From an uncultured bacterium (GTDB lineage: Bacteria; Bacillota; Clostridia; Lachnospirales; Lachnospiraceae), in assembly GCA_947381965.1 (NCBI GenBank), contig CANCXX010000011.1:34327-98326 (forward strand): 64,000 nt of DNA, written 5' to 3'. Position numbers and translations under genes: made by a program. The notes under the pieces are model-generated. The model was not told the origin of the DNA. It made no database searches and was given only the letters and a program-made list of their open reading frames with translations. Within the stretch, counting starts at the first letter, position 1, and each line of letters begins with the position of its first letter. Positions 55,247 through 63,958 of the stretch are shown here, in pieces.

Positions 55247-56330
55247 TTTTCCTCTCCTCCATATTTTTGATAAATCTGTCAAACAAATACCCGGAATCCT
55301 GGGGCCCAGGACATGCCTCCGGGTGGAACTGTACAGTAAAAATGTTTTTGCCTGTATAAGAAAGCCCTTCGTTTGTACCGTCGTTGACATTAATAAATGC
55401 GGGAACCGCTATCTTCGGGTCCAGTTTATCCGTATCCACCACATATCCGTGATTCTGGGAAGAAATATACACCCGCCCGGTAGCCAGATCCTTTACAGGA
55501 TGATTGCCGCCCCGGTGCCCATACTTCATTTTAAAAGTATCTGCTCCTACAGACAGGGCCATAAGCTGATGTCCCAGACAAATGGCAAAAATGGGGATAT
55601 CTGTATCATAAAGCTTCTTTATTTCCGCAATAATGCCGGTACATTCCTTTGGATCCCCCGGTCCATTGCTTAACATAATGCCATCCGGAGCATCCCCAAT
55701 TATATCCTCCGCCTTCGTAAGGGCCGGGTAAATTGTCACATCGCACCCTCTGTTAGAAAGTGATAATGCAATATTGTTTTTGGCTCCTAAATCAAGCAGC
55801 GCCACTTTTTTGTGGGGGCCGCCTCCTGTGCCTTTTATTTCGTATTTATGGGAACAAGTCGTCTTTTCAACCACTTTGCCAGTGGTGTAGTTTTTTAATT
55901 GAGGAAGAATTGAATTCAGATCGTAGTTTTCGTTGGTGGTAATCATGCCGTTCATAGTGCCCTTTTCCCGTAAAAGACGGGTAAGGGTGCGGGTATCAAT
56001 TCCTGCAATACCGGGAATATCCTGCCTTAAAAGAAATTCCTGGATGGTAATATCCTTGCGGAAATTACTTGCCATACGGGATAATTCCCTTACAATAAAA
56101 CCATCCGGCCACGCCTTTACCGATTCCATATCCTTAAGACACACCCCATAGTTGCCAATCAGAGGATAGGTCATACAGACCGCCTGCCCTGCATAGGAGG
56201 GGTCTGTAAGCACCTCCGGATAGCCTGCCATGGAAGTATTAAACACAATTTCACTGATAATTTCCCGGACAGCGCCGATATTTTCCCCTGTAAAAACAGT
56301 GCCATCCTCCAGAATCAAAAATGCCTTCAT
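55239..56330 (-). CDS. carA: Carbamoyl-phosphate synthase, small (glutaminase) subunit
   Basis: A 363-residue class I glutamine amidotransferase that supplies ammonia to CarB. N-terminal CarA domain ([17 protein letters not shown]) and C-terminal amidotransferase with catalytic Cys in [12 protein letters not shown] and His/Glu in [10 protein letters not shown]. Start: ATG at 56330; the frame extends upstream to 56387. No PyrR-type leader or clear attenuator is visible in the 120 bp upstream. Confidence 0.96.
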   Translation of the reverse strand: MKAFLILEDGTVFTGENIGAVREIISEIVFNTSMAGYPEVLTDPSYAGQAVCMTYPLIGNYGVCLKDMESVKAWPDGFIVRELSRMASNFRKDITIQEFLLRQDIPGIAGIDTRTLTRLLREKGTMNGMITTNENYDLNSILPQLKNYTTGKVVEKTTCSHKYEIKGTGGGPHKKVALLDLGAKNNIALSLSNRGCDVTIYPALTKAEDIIGDAPDGIMLSNGPGDPKECTGIIAEIKKLYDTDIPIFAICLGHQLMALSVGADTFKMKYGHRGGNHPVKDLATGRVYISSQNHGYVVDTDKLDPKIAVPAFINVNDGTNEGLSYTGKNIFTVQFHPEACPGPQDSGYLFDRFIKNMEERKNA

Positions 56331-56449
56331 GTAGTCCTGTTCCCTTTCTTTCATAATCTTTTGCTTAATCGCTTCATTATAGCACAAGACTATTGGCTCT
56401 TCAATAAGGAAATTTTCTGTGTTTCTGTGGGCGCTTTGCAGCTATCCAT

Positions 56450-56869
56450 TTACTTTGTCCCAAACATCCATACAAGCAGCGGCACCAGACAAACAGCCGC
56501 TACAAGACTGAGCCAGAATCCCTGGCCGGAAAGCAGCCTGCTGCCAACAATAAAAAGAACGAAAAGAATCGCAAGCATATTTCTTATCAAAAATTGATAT
56601 ATCCTTCTTTTATTATCCGAAATATTCCCATCCTCTATCCCTTCCTGATTTAACATAGTGCATTGCACCACCGCACCAAAACGTCCAATTCTGCGGCTTG
56701 CAGTATATTCCACCCCGTCAATTTCAAACTCAGGATACATTCCTGCTTTTGTGATGGTCAGATTAAGGTTATTTTCATTTGCATACGCTAAAAGCGCATC
56801 TGTATTTTCATAAAAACGGATGTTCTGTCTGGTAATGCCTGTTATACGCTCCAACTCATTAATGTTCAC
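56450..56869 (-). CDS. MerR-HTH stub joined to a membrane domain (probable internal deletion)
   Basis: A 139-residue protein. The first 21 residues (MNINELERITGITRQNIRFYE) are the start of a MerR DNA-binding domain, which normally continues with KEGLL and a wing. Here it jumps to NTDALLAYANENNLNLTITK, the C-terminal region of membrane-anchored MerR-like proteins, ending in two membrane helices (about 94-112 and 116-135). The rest of the winged helix and the dimerisation helix are missing, so DNA binding is unlikely. It starts at GTG after GGGAGG. Either a degraded gene or a small membrane protein re-using the start region (inference). Confidence 0.65.
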   Translation of the reverse strand: MNINELERITGITRQNIRFYENTDALLAYANENNLNLTITKAGMYPEFEIDGVEYTASRRIGRFGAVVQCTMLNQEGIEDGNISDNKRRIYQFLIRNMLAILFVLFIVGSRLLSGQGFWLSLVAAVCLVPLLVWMFGTK

Positions 56870-57086
56870 TTATAACATCCCTCCCTGCTTCTTTATAATG
56901 AGTGTAAAGGGTATAGTTGGTATAAGGTCAAGAAATATTTCACACTTTTTATATTTTAAGGAAATTTATGAATTTTTTGATTTGAAACCGGAGAAATCTG
57001 ATGTATAAAAGCTGACATCCTTGGGCAGATAGCCGATTTTCGCCCTTGTAGTTTTTTGTGATGTTTTTAAATTGCAACTCCATAAA

Positions 57087-58260
57087 CTACCTCCTCGCCG
57101 GAGCGCCGCCGCCCCGCATCCCTGCGGCGACCTTAATGGTGGAGAAGTCTGCCCGGTTAAATTTACGGACACACAGCGCAAAAAAAATGCACCAATCAAA
57201 ACTGTAATTGCCAGTCCCATCAGCGGCGTGATAACAAGTCCGCCAACAGAAAACGCCATGCCTTGCTCTACCAGTTCCTCTGTGGTCAGCGTGTGCGCCT
57301 CCAAAACGATATAACGGTAGGTAATTGCGAAACTTGAAGTTGTGGAAATATTCTGACAATATATTCCACTTAAATCCTGTTGCACCGGGCATTCCATCAA
57401 GCCCAGCAGGACAGAAGACAGTCGGGGAGCGTCCCTCCTGCCTTCTATGGTCTTGATTCCATGGTGCATAAGGCTTTTCGCAGAATAGATTGTCAGAATA
57501 TTCAGCAAGTTTACGAGTTTCGCAATTACCTAGATATAACGGAAGATAGAGGTTGTATAAGTCAGCGGATTCAGGTAGACGATGGGCAGGAGGAAGCCAG
57601 GCAGGATGGTAACGGGGATATACGCACCGGAAATCAGGTAATTCATGGGCGCGTCAAGGCTGCCCATAGAGGATTTCATCAGAAATGAAAACATCACCAG
57701 CATGAACATGGACATAAAGAGGGCTCCCAATACCCGGCCCTTGCTCCTAACATAATTCAGTAAATTTCTTTGTAAAATAGCTGTAATTGGGTTCATGATT
57801 CTCGAATCTCCTTTCCTGTAATCGCCAGGAACACTTCCGTTAAGTGTCCCATTTTTTACTTCAAAGTCTGTGATTGCAGCCTTGTGTGCTGATAAAATTT
57901 CCAATGCGGCAGACGCTTTCTTTGTATGGAAAACCAGCTTGTTCCCATCTTTCCGATAGAAAACACCCCGTTCCTGCAATGCGTCCATGAGGGGCTCAGT
58001 CTGTGTGCAGACAACATCTACCTCTGTGCCGGTGTATTGGTGTTTTAAGTTCTCTGGCGTATCGTGGGCAACGATCTTTCCATGATCCATAATGACGATT
58101 TTTGAACAGACCTCCGCCTCGTCCATATAGTGCGTGGTAAGAAAGATCGTCATATTTTTCTGCTTTTGGAGCCGCTGAATATATTCCCACACATTGGCTC
58201 TGGTCTGCGCATCCAGACCAGTGGTAGGTTCATCCGGGAACAAAACTTTTGGTTCATGTT
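57087..58260 (-). pseudogene. Broken ABC transporter (ATPase plus ABC-2 permease), with miniature-element insertion
   Basis: Remains of a two-gene ABC exporter. The ATPase lacks its first half (Walker A, signature) and begins at PDEPTTGLDAQTRANVWEYI. An extra C near 57837 shifts its last codons; without it the protein would end EVFLAITGKEIRES and its stop would overlap the permease ATG (ATGA). The permease (MNPITAILQRNLLNYVRSKG) is interrupted after IFRYI by a 215-bp element and resumes at VLEAHTLTTEELVEQG, in frame if the element and one target copy are removed. A further shift in an A8 run near 57180 separates the final FALCVRKFNRADFSTIKV. No functional transporter can be made. Confidence 0.88.
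57308..57542. mobile_element. 215-bp non-autonomous miniature element with 10-bp target duplication
   Basis: The element spans 57318-57532. Its termini TAGGTAATTGCGAAACT are a perfect 17-bp inverted repeat that continues imperfectly to about 45 bp (ATATTCTGACAAT on both arms). It is flanked by direct copies of GATATAACGG (57308-57317 and 57533-57542). It encodes no protein and is internally self-complementary. Half of a related copy lies at 28905-28982. The mobilising transposase is unknown and is not in the window. Confidence 0.9.
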
Positions 58261-58276
58261 ATTACCTAAAAAAATT

Positions 58277-58307
58277 AAGTCCTATGCGAATTACTCGCAT
58301 AGGACTT
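58277..58307 (-). terminator. Hairpin between the MarR gene and the ABC remnant
   Basis: AAGTCCTATGCGA pairs perfectly with TCGCATAGGACTT (13 bp, 5-base loop) and is followed on the minus strand by AATTTTTTTAGG. It now ends the MarR transcript and stands where the front half of the ATPase gene should be. Confidence 0.85.
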
Positions 58308-58373
58308 ATCTCTATAGTAATCTATAGTGCCTCAGCTATTTTGTTGTTCAATCCCGCGTTTTTACAAAGGTCA

Positions 58374-58804
58374 TCACCTCCAAATATCGCCCAGTTCAAT
58401 CAGCCTGGCCTGAATACGGACATAGGCTTTTGCATCCTCTTCCCCTAAAGCCTCCAGCATCTTTGCCACCGAATGAATCATTCCTATCCGGCGTTCTTCG
58501 ACCAAAGCTATGCCTTTTTCCGTCAGACAAACAATGACCTGCCGACTGTCTGAGGGGTCGGGGGGCGGGGGCGTATAATCATCTCCTGTCCCTCTAAAGA
58601 TTTCAGCATGGCAGCGACCCTCGCCGTGGTCAACATAAGAGCCCTGCTCATATCTTTGGGGTATGCCCGGTTTCCATTTGCCGCCAGATAATTTAACGCT
58701 AAAACCTCGCCCCTTGCTATTTGGGACATAGTTCGCTCCATCTTAATTTGTGGCGCGGAGGCACGCATATTAATGAGTTGTATCGCCAATTGGGTGTAGT
58801 CCAT
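58374..58804 (-). pseudogene. MarR family regulator with a frameshift in a G/C homopolymer
   Basis: The N-terminal part is a good MarR protein (MDYTQLAIQLINMR; GEVLALNYLAANGNRAYPKDMSRALMLTTARVAAMLKSLE). The frame breaks at a run read CCCCCGCCCCCC on the minus strand (58560-58571); the next frame continues the family exactly (DPSDSRQVIVCLTEKGIALVEERR to LIELGDIWR, stop at 58374). One base in the run restores a 143-residue protein. Such a run can slip, so the gene could be reversibly switched or simply dead. It precedes the ABC remnant and overlaps what looks like the old ATPase start (GGAGGTGATGACC). AAAAGGAA precedes the ATG. Confidence 0.82.
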
Positions 58805-58903
58805 GAAATATCCTGTTCCTTTTAAAATTACCGCTGTCAATAGGGTAAATGAAAATTTTCATCAAAAAATCTTATGAAAAACTTACTGCATATTAAATTG
58901 CTT

Positions 58904-59135
58904 TTACAAAAACACAATCCATCTCCCGCCATAGTTTTCCAGCTTGTCAATCTTCTCAAAACCATATTTTTTATAAAACCTGCCATGTCTGAGGGGATAT
59001 ACACATGGGAAAATCGAAAGCCTTTCGCATACTCAATAACTGTTTCTTTCATATATTGGCTGATGCGTTTGCCTCTGTGTTCCTCATCCACAAAGGAAAC
59101 ACCTTCCCCTATTGTCCTAAATCCATACCGGTTTT
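58904..59135 (-). pseudogene. GNAT acetyltransferase remnant
   Basis: Only the C-terminal half of a GNAT protein remains (GFRTIGEGVSFVDEEHRGKR with the acetyl-CoA loop, then ISQYMKETVIEYAKGF). A missing base in the stretch GGTTTTATAAAAAATATGG shifts the frame; the other frame carries the family ending YKKYGFEKIDKLENYGGRWIVF. The N-terminal half is absent upstream. Confidence 0.72.
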
Positions 59136-59357
59136 ACATAGTGATTGTTCCCTTAAAAATACGATGATATAATAAAATAAATTGGAAGGTATAGAGAAAA
59201 ATACCTGTCAAAGATTCTTTGCACGGCTTTATATTCAATGTAAAAGACCGGCTGCTTTACTTTGAACTATTTTTTCTTACATAATAGTGTTCAAAGGAGG
59301 GCGAAAGTATAAATGAGATAATAATCTCAATAATAATCTAAAAAAAGAGGCGATACT

Positions 59358-59804
59358 GTGAATATAGGAAATCAAATATCTAATATTCGTAAAAAACAGC
59401 AATTAACACAAGAGGAATTTGGCAGATTGTTTCATGTCACCCGGCAAACTGTCTCAAATTGGGAAAACGAAAAAAGCTATCCTGACTTACAAATACTTGT
59501 AAACATAAGTAATCAGTTTGAAATTTCTCTTGATACATTATTAAAGGAGGATTCCCAAATGATAAGAACAATAGATAAAGAAAGAGTATTGGGCACAATA
59601 AAACATGAAAAATCAATCATAGACTTTTTTACAGGTGCAGGTACCGGAATTGTTGTATCCTGCTTATTTTCTCCAAATTCTTCAATAAGAACTATGGCAA
59701 TTGTTATTGGACTTGTAATGATAGGCATTGGTTGGTACAAAAAATCAAAGTGTGACAAGAAACTGTTTAAATATATGGAGGAACATAAAGAAACTGGATT
59801 TTAG
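59358..59804 (+). CDS. XRE family regulator with a membrane C-terminus
   Basis: A 148-residue protein. Residues 1-62 are a Cro/C1-type helix-turn-helix (IGNQISNIRKKQQLTQEEFG; HVTRQTVSNWENEKSYPDLQ). A linker leads to one or two hydrophobic segments (about 88-105 and 110-128: IRTMAIVIGLVMIGIGWY) and a basic tail. It starts at GTG 59358 after GAGGCGATACT. The layout matches small membrane-tethered XRE regulators of Firmicutes. Targets unknown. A + T-rich compared with the central window. Confidence 0.87.
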   Translation: MNIGNQISNIRKKQQLTQEEFGRLFHVTRQTVSNWENEKSYPDLQILVNISNQFEISLDTLLKEDSQMIRTIDKERVLGTIKHEKSIIDFFTGAGTGIVVSCLFSPNSSIRTMAIVIGLVMIGIGWYKKSKCDKKLFKYMEEHKETGF

Positions 59805-59879
59805 AGCAGGCAAAGGCAATAAAAATTCTGTGTCTGTGGAAATTTAAGTTTCCCTGATGGATGATTTTTATTTTAGGGA

Positions 59880-59926
59880 TTGACTAACACAACATGGGTG
59901 ATATAATGTACTTGTACAATAAGTAC
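59880..59926 (+). promoter_or_regulatory. Promoter and dyad operator of the GntR-ABC operon
   Basis: TTGACT (59880-59885) and TATAAT (59902-59907) are 16 bp apart. The next bases, GTACTTGTACAATAAGTAC (59908-59926), form a dyad (GTACTT/AAGTAC) at the expected transcript start, well placed for repression by the GntR/YtrA-type protein encoded 14 bp downstream. Confidence 0.8.
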
Positions 59927-59940
59927 ATTTAGGGGGAGTT

Positions 59941-60318
59941 ATGGAAATCATTATCAGCAATAATGTCAATAAACCGATATATGAGCAAATCACATCACAG
60001 ATAAAAGCAATGATAATGAGCGGAGAACTGCAAGCCGGGGACGCAATTCCCTCAATGCGTGCATTGGCAAAATCAATTCATGTAAGCGTCATTACAGTTC
60101 AAAAAGCCTATGAGGATTTACAACGGGACGGTTTTATAGAAACCACAGTCGGCCGAGGGAGTTATGTGTCAGCACAAAATAAAGAATTTTACCAGGAAGA
60201 ACAGCAACGTATAGCTGAGGAACATTTACAGGCTGCCGCAGAGATTGGACGGATAAGTAATATTTCCCTTGAAAAATTGACAGAGTTGTTGGCTTTATTC
60301 TATCAGGAGGACGAATAA
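59941..60318 (+). CDS. GntR family (YtrA subfamily) regulator
   Basis: A 125-residue regulator. The GntR winged helix occupies residues 1-75 (PIYEQITSQIKAMIMSGELQAGDAIPSMRALAKSIHVS as adjacent blocks; GFIETTVGRGSYVS). The short C-terminal tail of about 45 residues is typical of the YtrA subfamily, which represses adjoining ABC transporter genes. GGGGGAG precedes the ATG, and the stop is two bases before the ATPase ATG. Autoregulation through the dyad at 59908 is likely. Confidence 0.92.
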   Translation: MEIIISNNVNKPIYEQITSQIKAMIMSGELQAGDAIPSMRALAKSIHVSVITVQKAYEDLQRDGFIETTVGRGSYVSAQNKEFYQEEQQRIAEEHLQAAAEIGRISNISLEKLTELLALFYQEDE

Positions 60319-60319
60319 C

Positions 60320-61186
60320 ATGGAAAATATTTTAGAATTACACCAAGTTTCCAAAACATTTCCAAAGTCAAATTTTGCGCTTGAAAATGTGACTTTTTCA
60401 TTACCCTACGGATCTATTTTAGGCTTTGTTGGAGAAAACGGCGCTGGAAAAACTACGACCATTGACTGCATCATGAATACAATCACAAGAGACAATGGAA
60501 AAGTGAAATTATTTGGAAAAGAAATGTTGGACGCCGACACAGATTTGCGAGAAAAAATAGGTGTTGTCTATGACGGTGATAACTTCCCAGTTTATTGGAA
60601 TGCTATACAGTTATCAGAGGTTATGAAGGGGCTTTATAAACAATGGGACGTTTCCTTGTTTCAGAAATATTTAGAGGACTTCCATCTGCCTGCAAAGCAA
60701 AAAATCAAGCATTACTCCAGAGGAATGACCATGAAGTTAGCGATAGCCGCTGCACTGGCACACCACCCACAATTATTGATTTTAGACGAAGCAACCAGTG
60801 GTTTAGATCCCATTATGCGTGATGAAATGTTAGATGTTTTTCTTGAATTTGTCCAAGAAGAAACTCACTCAATTTTACTATCTTCTCATATTACAAGTGA
60901 TTTAGAAAAAGTTGCAGATTATATTACTTTTATTCATAATGGGAAGCTTATTACGACAGTATCAAAAAATGATTTAGTATATAACTATGCCGTTATGCGC
61001 TGCAGGGAAAATCAGTTTCTTGCATTAGACCCTGGCGACATTTTAGCTTATCGGAAACGTGATTTTCAAATTGACGTGTTGGTTTCCAGCGGAAAAGACG
61101 CACAGAAAAAGTATAAAGATGTTGTGACAGACCATGTTTCCGTTGATGAAATTATGCTATTGCTGGTAAAGGGGGAACGTGTATGA
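60320..61186 (+). CDS. ABC transporter ATP-binding protein
   Basis: A 288-residue ATPase with Walker A GENGAGKTTT, signature HYSRGMTMK (a variant of LSGGQ), Walker B LLILDEATSGLD and switch His (LLSSHITSD). The C-terminal 70 residues are an extra domain found in YtrB-like ATPases. It overlaps the permease gene by four bases. Together with the GntR gene it resembles the ytr-type modules induced by cell-wall antibiotics in Bacillus; function here is inferred only. Confidence 0.93.
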   Translation: MENILELHQVSKTFPKSNFALENVTFSLPYGSILGFVGENGAGKTTTIDCIMNTITRDNGKVKLFGKEMLDADTDLREKIGVVYDGDNFPVYWNAIQLSEVMKGLYKQWDVSLFQKYLEDFHLPAKQKIKHYSRGMTMKLAIAAALAHHPQLLILDEATSGLDPIMRDEMLDVFLEFVQEETHSILLSSHITSDLEKVADYITFIHNGKLITTVSKNDLVYNYAVMRCRENQFLALDPGDILAYRKRDFQIDVLVSSGKDAQKKYKDVVTDHVSVDEIMLLLVKGERV

Positions 61187-61839
61187 AAGGTCTTTTGAAA
61201 AATAATTTTTATGCAACACTTTCAAACATAAAAACATTTTCAGTTGTCATGTTTTTATTAGGCATTTTTGTTGTCATTATGGATAATAAAATACCGTCGC
61301 TGATTATTGGTTATATGTTACTGGGAATAATTGGATTTTCCCTCAATTCTATTGCAAGCCTACGAAAAGAGAGTTCTACCAAATGGAGCAAATATAAACT
61401 TACGGTACCCGTAAAAAGGTCTGCCATTGTACAAAGCTATTTCCTTAGTTTATTATTGTGGCTGATGGTTGGAATGATTTTTGCTGGAATGGGTGTAGCT
61501 ATGTCAATTATGCTACATGGTTTTCCCTTTGACAGAGATACAGATGTTTATATGCTATTCGTCGTTGGGATAGGAATAAGCCTATTGATGGGAGCAATCT
61601 TCTTTCCGCTGTTTTACTTAGGCGGAGAGGAACGAAACGAGGTATTTTTAGTAATCAGCTTGCTTTGCAGCATTGGAATTATTATGGGAACTACTACTTT
61701 CATAAATACCCTGTTTCCAACTCGTATGAGTACAATACAAATAATTTTATCTGGCATAATCATTCTTGTGAGCGCCTTATTTATATTTATTGTATCCTGT
61801 CCATTAACTGTTGCTATCTATCACAAAAAGGAATACTAA
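61183..61839 (+). CDS. ABC-2 type permease partner
   Basis: A 218-residue membrane protein with six predicted helices (first FSVVMFLLGIFVVIM, last ILVSALFIFIVSCPLTVAIY). It is coupled by overlap to the ATPase gene. The subunit is of the short ABC-2 permease type common beside YtrA regulators. The following 250 bp hold only a ten-codon frame (from 61877) and A/T-rich sequence before the DeoR gene. Confidence 0.88.
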   Translation: MKGLLKNNFYATLSNIKTFSVVMFLLGIFVVIMDNKIPSLIIGYMLLGIIGFSLNSIASLRKESSTKWSKYKLTVPVKRSAIVQSYFLSLLLWLMVGMIFAGMGVAMSIMLHGFPFDRDTDVYMLFVVGIGISLLMGAIFFPLFYLGGEERNEVFLVISLLCSIGIIMGTTTFINTLFPTRMSTIQIILSGIIILVSALFIFIVSCPLTVAIYHKKEY

Positions 61840-62095
61840 AAGGCTGCAAAATAGGCTATAAATGGAGGGCCTTTTTATGTCAAAAATAATCGACAAGAAT
61901 AAGCTCTAGGTAATTTAGTTGAGGAATAGCATTTTACCGTTGATTTTCAATATAGTAATATTTGAAAATGTGTAAAATGTTATTCCTTATTTTTTACAAT
62001 TTTTGCTAATAAGACTTGCATATTCAGGAATAATCAAGCATAATAAAATACAAATAAGTAAAAACAAGTACAAATACGAAATTGAGGTATTTATT

Positions 62096-62878
62096 ATGTT
62101 TATGGAAGAACGACAGAAGGATATTATTCGTAAGATAAACCAAACAGGACGAATCCTAGTATCAGAAATTCAGGAATGTTATCACATTTCGGCGGATTGT
62201 GCAAGACGGGACTTAAGGATATTGGAAAGTAAAGGATTGTTGCAGAGAACACATGGCGGCGCCATTGCAGTTCGTCCAAAAGAAATATACCCCACGCCGA
62301 CATATAATCCAATAGATATAAAGGAAATACAGACTGATTATCTGGCGGTTGCCAAAAAAGCAATTGAATATATTCAAAACAAGGATGTTATTTATATTAC
62401 TACATCTTTAATTGGATATTATATAGCTGAAAACTTGCCGGAAGATTTGACCATTACAATATTGACAAATTCCATTACCATTGCAGAAGTGTTGCGAAAA
62501 AAATTAAATACCTCCATTATATTATTGGGCGGAGAAATGTCCCATCGTGGTCACTGCCATGATTTTTATACCATTCAAATGGTAAAAAATATCCGTATGG
62601 ATAAAGCGTTTTTATCCCACGCAGCATTATCTTTTGATTTTGGAGCCTCCATTCATGATCCCGCCGGTGTGGAATTTGGAAAAGCTGTTATGAAGAACAG
62701 CGGGATGAATATCGGACTATACCCGTCTAAAAAGATTGGAAAAAATTCCATCCATTCTGTATGCCAGGTAAAAGATTATGATTTACTGATTACGGACGAT
62801 AATGTATCTGAGGATTTTCTGATACAGGTAAGGGAGCTTGGAGTGGCTATAGAAACAGTTGATTTGAAGGAGGTATGA
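62096..62878 (+). CDS. DeoR family transcriptional regulator
   Basis: A 260-residue regulator. The N-terminal winged helix is ERQKDIIRKINQTGRILVSE and SADCARRDLRILESKGLLQRTHGGA. The sugar-phosphate-binding domain has TNSITIAEVL, ILLGGEMSHRGH and MDKAFLSHAALSFDFG. Usual members have D(K)AF(I/L)GAxG; here the SHAALS wording departs from it. Start: ATG at 62096 after GAGG; the frame extends upstream to 62003 without support. Three bases separate it from the kinase gene. It probably controls this small operon in response to a phosphorylated metabolite (inference). Confidence 0.88.
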   Translation: MFMEERQKDIIRKINQTGRILVSEIQECYHISADCARRDLRILESKGLLQRTHGGAIAVRPKEIYPTPTYNPIDIKEIQTDYLAVAKKAIEYIQNKDVIYITTSLIGYYIAENLPEDLTITILTNSITIAEVLRKKLNTSIILLGGEMSHRGHCHDFYTIQMVKNIRMDKAFLSHAALSFDFGASIHDPAGVEFGKAVMKNSGMNIGLYPSKKIGKNSIHSVCQVKDYDLLITDDNVSEDFLIQVRELGVAIETVDLKEV

Positions 62879-62881
62879 AAA

Positions 62882-63499
62882 ATGTATTGTATATTAGTAA
62901 CAGGTATTCCGGCAACAGGAAAAAGCACTATGGCAGAGGTCATGTCAGAAAGAATGAATCTTCCTGTTATTTCAAAAGATACCATAAAAGAATTGCTATT
63001 TGACAATGTTGGTTTTCAGTCAAGAGCAGAAAAAGTAAATCTTGGAATTGCTAGTATGGAAATCATGTATTATGTCGCAGGTCAGCTTATGAAAACAGGA
63101 CAACCTTTTATCTTAGAGAATAACTTTGAATATTCGTCAGAACAAGGAATTAAAAGCCTTTTAGAAAAATATCAATATTCCGCATTGACCATTACCTTAA
63201 CAGGTGATTATAAAGTGATTTACCAGCGTTTTTTGAAACGGGAAAACAGCCCTGACAGGCACAGGGGGCATGTAGTAAATGACTGTTATCCGGAAAAGAA
63301 AGAGAATAATATGAAAACCCTAAAAGCAAAAACTATTTCTTATGAAAATTTTGTTTGTGGAATAGAAAAGAGAGGATTTGACGCCTTTTACGTTGATGGC
63401 AGACAAATCAAAGTTGACACAACAGATTTTTCAAAAATTAATATGGAAGAGTTCTTTTCACAGATTGAGGCATGGAAGGAGGAAATCCTTCATAATTGA
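62882..63499 (+). CDS. P-loop kinase of the AAA/zeta-like small-molecule kinase group
   Basis: A 205-residue protein with Walker A GIPATGKST near the N-terminus and a Walker-B-like strand ending FILENNF. The general fold is that of small nucleoside/sugar or zeta-type kinases (VISKDTIKELLFDNVG; YQRFLKRENSPDRHRGH as a possible lid). It lies directly after the DeoR regulator and before a broken PHP phosphatase, suggesting a small metabolic or salvage module. No antitoxin gene is next to it, so a toxin role is not supported. AAGGAGG precedes the ATG. Confidence 0.82.
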   Translation: MYCILVTGIPATGKSTMAEVMSERMNLPVISKDTIKELLFDNVGFQSRAEKVNLGIASMEIMYYVAGQLMKTGQPFILENNFEYSSEQGIKSLLEKYQYSALTITLTGDYKVIYQRFLKRENSPDRHRGHVVNDCYPEKKENNMKTLKAKTISYENFVCGIEKRGFDAFYVDGRQIKVDTTDFSKINMEEFFSQIEAWKEEILHN

Positions 63500-63832
63500 C
63501 GCGCATATTCATTTGGGAAAAGGCGATTATTTGATAGAATGGATCCAATAGTTTGTTGTGTATGCTGTAAAAAAATATAGACGAGATTTACTTTTTAGAA
63601 CATACTCATGTCTTCAAAGAATGCCATAATCTTTATAATGAAATGTCTGTGTATAGTGAATATCAGAAAAATTGGTATCAGAAAAAAATGGGAACCGACA
63701 TGTCCTCTAAAGGATTATATAGATTACATAGAAAAATTAAAACAGATAAACTTTCCAATACGATTAAAATTTGGTCTGGAAGTATGTTATTCTCCTGAGC
63801 ATGAAATTGACATTGCCCAAATTCTTTTAGAA
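63486..63832 (+). pseudogene. PHP-domain phosphatase (histidinol-phosphatase-like) remnant
   Basis: Three reading frames in turn encode parts of one PHP protein: IIDAHIHLGKGDYLIEW (metal-binding HxH) from 63495, then IDEIYFLEHTHVFKE through WYQKK, then WEPTCPLKDYIDYIEK to RLKFGLEVCYSPEHE. At least two frameshifts separate them, the normal start codon is missing after GGAGG, and the C-terminal half is gone, replaced by unrelated sequence and a terminator shared with the gene on the other strand. Confidence 0.78.
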
Positions 63833-63911
63833 ATAATGATACTTTTACCCATACCTGATTTTCCATCTTTGATTGCTCCTGTTCAAAATTTTTATTTTCA
63901 CATTGTAACGC

Positions 63912-63958
63912 AAAATGAGCAGATATTACCATCTTACCCTGTAATATCTGCTCATTTT
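63912..63958. terminator. 17-bp perfect hairpin, terminator of the response regulator gene
   Basis: AAAATGAGCAGATATTA (63912-63928) pairs perfectly with 63942-63958 around a 13-base loop. On the minus strand it overlaps the stop codon (63952-63954) of the response regulator; the A/T ends allow action in both directions. Confidence 0.85.

Noticed and set aside
55247-55390. N-terminal extension of carB into carA
   Set aside because: It would overlap carA by about 150 bp; the ATG at 55246 has a strong GGAGGAGAGG site and gives the normal CarB start.
62882-63499. Zeta-type toxin of a toxin-antitoxin pair
   Set aside because: Only the general P-loop kinase fold is supported; there is no epsilon-like antitoxin, and the neighbour is a DeoR metabolic regulator.
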